DNA of 64,000 nt from Paraspadella gotoi (taxonomy: Eukaryota; Chaetognatha), in NCBI GenBank assembly GCA_051294375.1, contig CM119271.1, positions 14,514,770 to 14,578,769 of the forward strand, written 5' to 3'. The notes under the pieces are model-generated. The model had not been told where the DNA came from, ran no database searches, and saw only the letters and a program-made list of their open reading frames with translations. The position numbers and the translations under genes were made by a program. Numbering within the stretch: the stretch's first letter is position 1; every line of letters begins with the position of its first letter. Positions 61,301-64,000 of this stretch are shown here, piece after piece.

Positions 61301-62452
61301 CGTGACGAGAGGACGGAAGACGAGCTTCTGCGGTCCGTAGAGCGGAGACTCGTGGACGGCGCGCGTCGCCTTTAACGTCAACGTCCCTCGGTCAGCGTAG
61401 AAGCCCAACGAGACGACGGGCGATTCCGGGGGAGTCTGAGCAAAAACGTAAAAAAATATATTTACCCATTTAATCATTCATCATCATCGTCATCATTATC
61501 ATCGTCATCATCGTCGTCATCATATTCCAATCGTTTCACCTGATGAGCAATTCTTCCCTCCGGGCCGACGTCGCCGTAGAACTCCTCGTAATCCTCCTGC
61601 GGCAAAATCGGAGGAACGTAGGACCACGCCCACGACATCCAACCTGAAGAAGCGACATCTATCATAAGTATTTCAAGCGAAAAGTATCTAGGCGACGACG
61701 AACCGTCTGATCCTTCCGGGTTTTCGACGTTCTCTTGCTCGTCGTCGTCGTCGTCGTCGTCATTGTCTTCTTTTTCCGCAGCCTCGTTATCGCCGTCGCC
61801 TTCCGATTTAGGTTTCGATTCTGCGTCTTTCGTCACCGCGTCGGCAGGTCGCGTCTTTGAACCGTAACCTGGGGATTAGCCATAAATCCTAATTATAATA
61901 TGATCGAACCACAACCAATCATATTAATTTACTAAAACAAAATCACAATAAGTAACCTTCAAGGCAATATAATAAAAATTTTCTTAAAGATTAATTAAAA
62001 TACGATAATATGCAAATAAGATTTATGAACTCAACGCCATTCACAAACCAATTGAGCCCGGTGTCCCTCCCATCCTCACCCTCGAACCAAATGGCGACGA
62101 AGAGGTTGTACAGTCTGAGAAACATCGGGAGCTGAGCGTCGGTGAGAGAGACGTCGAATTCGTGGCAGAGGAAACTGAACTTGACGCTGGAAGGGAATTT
62201 CGAGGAGGCGGAGTCGAAATGCATGTGGGCGCGACAGGTCACCGAGCATTTGTAGAGGAGGGGCTCTTGATAAGCCTCGATTTTGCCTGGCGAGATTGGA
62301 AGGTGAGACTCTCAGGCGTGTGTCATTTGCTTTTGGTTAAATTGATGATCTTCTTACCTGTCGTGTTTCGTTTGTCCAAGCAAACCGTCAGGTCTGATAC
62401 AGAAACGAGCCGTCGCAACACCTAGAAATGAAAAATGTATTTTTTTCTCTCT

Positions 62453-62487
<35 letters not shown>

Positions 62488-63637
62488 CGTATCTTCGGGA
62501 GTGATATCGACGAAGCTCTTCTGCCAAGCGGCGTTGACGGAATGACATTCTCCCGACTTGACGTTGATGGAGAGGACGACGTCGTCCTCGACGAACTTGA
62601 GAATGAGGTTGTTCACGACTGGAAAAACAAAAGACGGACTTTCGAAAAAGAAGAAAGAAAATACAAAATTTTTCAAAACAATATAATAACAAATCAAACA
62701 AAACAAAAGTCGGAGGGACGAATGACACAATTGTTTGAGGCGGTTTGTTGTGAAATAGAAGATAGATAGATAACCCAAGATTTTTACCGATGTTGACGTT
62801 GTTGACGATTCGATTGACCAGACTTTGGATGTATCCTGGCGCCGGGACATCCTCGCCTGATTTCAGTAAACAAACAACTGCATTTTAATCGCCGAAAAAG
62901 CTGGTTCTTTGAATATATAACTAACTTTACTACCTCGTTTACGTATTTTAACAAAACCTGACGTTTTATTCCTCATCACAAGATGAGTTTTTTTTTTTCA
63001 AATCTTAAACAAACACGCAAGTATCGGTGCAATGTGCTAATTATAGTCTACCGGGGGTCAAAGCGGCGGCCGCGTTCTCTTGATGTCTCAAAGCTCTTTT
63101 GGCTTCTTTGGCTTTAATGTCGCCATCCGATTTGTTTTGAGCAGAAGCATCGCGAACCTACAAAGACGGATTCGGAGAAAAAGTCGTTAACGTCATTCAG
63201 ACCCTCGTGGACGAGCCACTGGACCGAGACCTTGACGACGCATTCGATGGTGTTGAAGGTGAGCAGGACGGGTTCGGAGCCCAATTTGGTCCAGGGAACG
63301 TGGAGTCTGAGCTCGTGGACATGACCGCTTACGAAAGTGATCGGAAGATTGAGGAGACCTTCGAGGGCGTCGAGGCGAAGGTCCACCTGGGCCGGGGATT
63401 CGGGATTCGATTTCTTCGCCAAGTTGAGCATTTAATATTAAAACCGAACAACGCCAAACAATCAGGGCAAATTCGGACATAAGTACTTAACATCCTGGCA
63501 CCTCTCCTCCTCATCACCTTATTCAAAACGGCGTCGCCTCCCCATAACGACAATTGAAAATCCTGCTGCTGGAGCTTGATGTATTTGTCGAGGTAAGAAA
63601 CGAGGAAGGGAGAGATGTAAGACTCCAATTTAAACAT
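32485..63637 (-). CDS. VPS13B: VPS13B (Cohen syndrome protein family), bridge-like lipid transfer protein
   Basis: Seventy-three exons spanning 31 kb join in phase into 13,326 nt (about 4,441 aa; about 4,000 in vertebrates). The N-terminal chorein domain is exact: ESYISPFLVSYLDKYIK, LSLWGGDAVL, SGHVHELRLHVPWTKLGSEP. The rod carries VPS13B blocks such as GWMSWAWSYVPPIL, VPQADNPLPR, VCGHSMEINATTDVDLF, HVICNDSRQTIRFGQVNTD. The C-terminal region has HPVHLLLSVHASLKLYIAADH, LFRAGWVIGSLELLGSPTGL and VTKPIGGAAELVAQTGAGLL. VPS13 proteins form a hydrophobic groove that moves phospholipids between membranes; VPS13B acts at the Golgi and endosomes. The start is the first ATG (63637). Exons are listed in the three block entries. 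Introns hold a nested gene, a DIRS-like element, a splice-donor minisatellite and a hammerhead-like motif. Confidence 0.97.
33560..33955. repeat. Minisatellite carrying repeated 5' splice sites
   Basis: Units of 62-79 bp. Five exact copies of CTCACCAGCGAGTC (starting near 33649, 33719, 33781, 33846 and 33925) and one degenerate copy near 33567. In transcript sense each reads GACTCGCTG|GTGAG, identical to the exon 71 end and donor. The array starts inside the last codons of exon 71 and fills most of intron 71 (33505-33929). Confidence 0.9.
36936..40173 (-). other. VPS13B intron 61 (3.2 kb) containing a nested gene
   Basis: Exon 61 ends with a phase 1 donor at 40174 and exon 62 begins in phase 1 at 36935, joining VLDDLRRQ to GSSVEAVRLTFDDIFLC as in other VPS13B. 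Between them lies the zinc-finger gene (37999-39360) plus about 1.06 kb of AT-rich DNA on its 3' side and 0.8 kb on its 5' side, the latter with a GA-rich simple repeat at 39820-39860. Confidence 0.85.
37999..39360 (-). CDS. Single-exon C2H2 zinc-finger protein with multiple SUMO-interaction-like motifs
   Basis: Uninterrupted 453 aa frame. One classical C2H2 finger lies at residues 108-128 (Cys108, Cys111, His124, His128). At least four hydrophobic clusters next to acidic or Ser residues look like SUMO-interacting motifs: VDVVVVDS (59-66), VDVVDLCD (87-94), DDSIVILDGE (208-217), DDSVVEIS (269-276), and perhaps VEVVGS (303-308). A basic SPKRAR patch (280-285) suggests nuclear import. The C-terminus is Gln/Met/Leu-rich (LMRQLMQQ, SLLMQYLRK). 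I do not recognise an orthologue; the plan (finger plus tandem SIMs) recalls SUMO-pathway proteins such as ZNF451 in style only. It sits in sense orientation inside VPS13B intron 61 and lacks introns, so it may be a retrogene. Start: first ATG. Confidence 0.8.
   Translation of the reverse strand: MESSSYVPRSFEEALKWQAIRRPAIVSLTRCPRTENAVHRLIAEKDFRNSLTESNDPSVDVVVVDSVMSLTNSDHVDDPVETSSPSVDVVDLCDETTPSLPLPVEFECVICNSRFRVLESVKRHLRVHGAVSPGTEARYFQTMQVKCAAVAPRVVNDVISRLNDAADSNGIKVINGGSTPAKRQLSSEKKDNLKIVNLVAEKEFFDPDDSIVILDGEEKSSPPPTNPSSRLSILPQPSSSTFSDAPSSNPPPKTSSLKRNSLEIDADLDDSVVEISPQPSPKRARSSPQNVECETIDDDEDEVEVVGSVPSRVDPSSVASSSSDLTASSRPTAGVRSPPQIPNLFPSQPPPQTSPAQQLLTRMLLQPQAIASLLPNSLQRPGMMAGPVAPEQLALLMRQLMQQSIQQSMQQQNDLAAHLARVLNLQSPQMNQLRQLNPQMASLLMQYLRKPPN
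40845..41055. repeat. Three tandem units of about 68 bp in VPS13B intron 60
   Basis: Three near-identical units each containing AATAAGCCCCTGCAGAGCCA and GCTGCAGACTC, separated by a purine-rich AGAGAGAAAAAG stretch. Each unit is internally palindromic around CTGCAG. Non-coding in both strands in the VPS13B context. Confidence 0.85.
41740..41784. repeat. (TCTG)n(TC)n microsatellite in VPS13B intron 59
   Basis: About five TCTG units followed by about twelve TC units. Confidence 0.9.
45480..47219 (-). pseudogene. Gag-like coding remnant of the DIRS-like element, split and frameshifted
   Basis: Minus strand. A first block at about 47219-47008 encodes a polyproline stretch, then a coiled-coil-like segment (LQMEAVLLQISNALSSVRRE), and stops at a good donor (GCG|GTGAGT). 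A second block (about 46632-46215) encodes RQRLESSRSLAASSA and WVLQQWRDLRR in one frame. From about 46215 to 45480 the coding character continues in another frame (SRELPAAQFDAVRK, ALRLMVEALRSEG, VVQFSALHVVLFRR), implying a frameshift near 46215. The internal complementary region lies in the presumed intron. Gag identity is inferred from position and helix-rich composition; no catalytic motif exists. Confidence 0.4.
46787..46874. repeat. Internal complementary region of the DIRS-like element
   Basis: 46787-46839 is the reverse complement of 45303-45355, and 46836-46874 that of 47742-47780, sharing AATT at the join. Both halves contain GTTGGTGGGGAAGAAC or its complement. The block therefore equals the two element ends ligated head to tail. 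Confidence 0.8.
50642..50681. repeat. poly(A) run of 40 in VPS13B intron 38
   Basis: Forty A on the plus strand, starting 6 bp inside the intron from the exon 38 donor, so the transcript shows the donor followed at once by U40. The run creates a misleading open frame continuing the exon with polyphenylalanine. Confidence 0.95.
54940..55260. repeat. TGATTGATTGATGTAATA-type minisatellite in VPS13B intron 27
   Basis: Repeating units of 24-27 bp built from AATTGATTGATTGAT plus GTAATAGT or ATAATAAT, grading into diverged GATGATAATCATTNATTGA units towards the right. AT-rich and non-coding. Confidence 0.9.
55286..55335. repeat. (GA)n microsatellite in VPS13B intron 27
   Basis: Purine run of GA and GAAA units directly beside the preceding minisatellite. 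Confidence 0.85.
60810..61010. repeat. Degenerate TTTTCTAATC tandem repeats in VPS13B intron 10
   Basis: About nine loosely conserved units of 18-24 bp, each with a TTTTCTAATC-like core. Next to the hammerhead-like motif at 61059-61108. Confidence 0.7.
61059..61108 (-). ncRNA. Hammerhead-ribozyme-like motif in VPS13B intron 10
   Basis: Read on the minus strand: CTGATGA (61108-61102), one extra A, stem II GACTC/GAGTC with an 8 nt loop, GAAA, stem III ACAT/ATGT with a 12 nt loop, then C at 61059, so the cleavage triplet is GTC. All invariant hammerhead core bases are present in type I order. The extra A before stem II and a weak stem I (only C-G, G-C, or the CAACG/CGTTG pairing across an internal loop) are departures. 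The same order with the same extra purine recurs at 6.6 kb and 18.7 kb, which points to a repeat family that carries it. Confidence 0.55.
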
Positions 63638-64000
63638 TTTCAACTTGGCTAACCGACGTCTCCCCTCGAATTCTTTCCGGTCGCTTTTCTAGCGACCTCG
63701 CGGCGTCAACTACTTTCTATCCATGATCAACAATTTATTCTTTTTTGTTTTTTATTTGAGGCAAAGACTGGAATCGCCGCTCGCGATATAAATCATTTCT
63801 TTTATAAAATTTGATTGAAGTCGTGACTCTGCAAACATTTAACACGATTAAGCGCGTGTAAAGTTCATAAACTTTTTTTGATAATTGAATCAAACACTAA
63901 CAAAAATGAAACTTCTCGTTTTCGTATAAAATCACAATGTGGACGGAATCGAATTATACAAAGCCGAACATTAAACGACGTAAATTGTAAAAATAAAAGC
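63638..64000. other. VPS13B upstream flank
   Basis: AT-rich sequence upstream of the VPS13B start. No other exon, promoter motif or gene is recognisable before the window ends. Confidence 0.5.

Larger units (their letters stand above)
56306..63637 (-). other. VPS13B: VPS13B exons 1-24 (N-terminal chorein and first third)
   Basis: 1: 63518-63637; 2: 63231-63386; 3: 63052-63157; 4: 62788-62856; 5: 62488-62618; 6: 62358-62421; 7: 62080-62286; 8: 61704-61868; 9: 61540-61643; 10: 61246-61435; 11: 60650-60776; 12: 60507-60584; 13: 60276-60433; 14: 59987-60177; 15: 59708-59904; 16: 59384-59576; 17: 59161-59314; 18: 58885-59093; 19: 58615-58695; 20: 58175-58464; 21: 57772-58047; 22: 57485-57688; 23: 57111-57400; 24: 56306-56613. 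Exons 1-7 encode the chorein domain. Exon 8 is an acidic Asp/Glu-rich linker and exon 9 starts with the conserved GWMSWAWS. The exon 21 donor (AG|GTATTA) was preferred over AAA|GTTAGG because only it keeps exon 22 in frame. Confidence 0.93.

Overview
This is a 64 kb piece of a compact eukaryotic nuclear genome. Coding sequence is broken by short GT-AG introns, mostly 50-200 bp. Maelstrom, an SMYD protein, a BTB-BACK-PHR protein, FAM162 and VPS13B together point to an animal. The small introns and short intergenic gaps suggest an early-branching or otherwise compact invertebrate; a homoscleromorph sponge is one guess the sequence cannot prove. I rebuilt eleven multi-exon genes and one single-exon gene by hand. 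All twelve lie on the minus strand, and in every multi-exon model the exon phases close with no internal stop.

Layout, left to right (transcription runs right to left): partial exon of an unknown gene (1-290); MAEL (953-3076); SLC35A-type nucleotide-sugar transporter (4124-5895); SMYD-type SET/MYND protein (7233-11492); CKS1 (11907-12259); FAM162 (13429-13939); TPK1 (14277-16147); BET1 (16494-16980); COPB2 (17623-23494); BTBD1/2/3/6-type protein (24374-27418, probable first exon at 29139-29278); RAD18 (29655-31912); VPS13B (32485-63637, 73 exons, about 4,441 aa). A single-exon C2H2 zinc-finger gene with several SUMO-interaction-like motifs (37999-39360) is nested in VPS13B intron 61.

Several genes share a theme of Golgi and membrane traffic (BET1, COPB2, VPS13B, SLC35A), but nothing shows that they form a functional cluster. 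The rest are housekeeping or nuclear: thiamine activation, cell cycle, translesion repair, piRNA pathway.

The accessory content sits in introns and intergenic DNA: four copies of a tRNA-like SINE, a long-TIR element, a DIRS-like retroelement remnant with inverted terminal repeats and an internal complementary region, three hammerhead-ribozyme-like motifs (two inside inverted repeats), a duplicated 240 bp repeat, and a minisatellite that multiplies a 5' splice site. The most unusual items are the hammerhead-like family, the DIRS-like element, the nested poly-SIM zinc-finger gene, the splice-donor array, and an SMYD and a RAD18 that lack canonical catalytic or zinc-binding residues.
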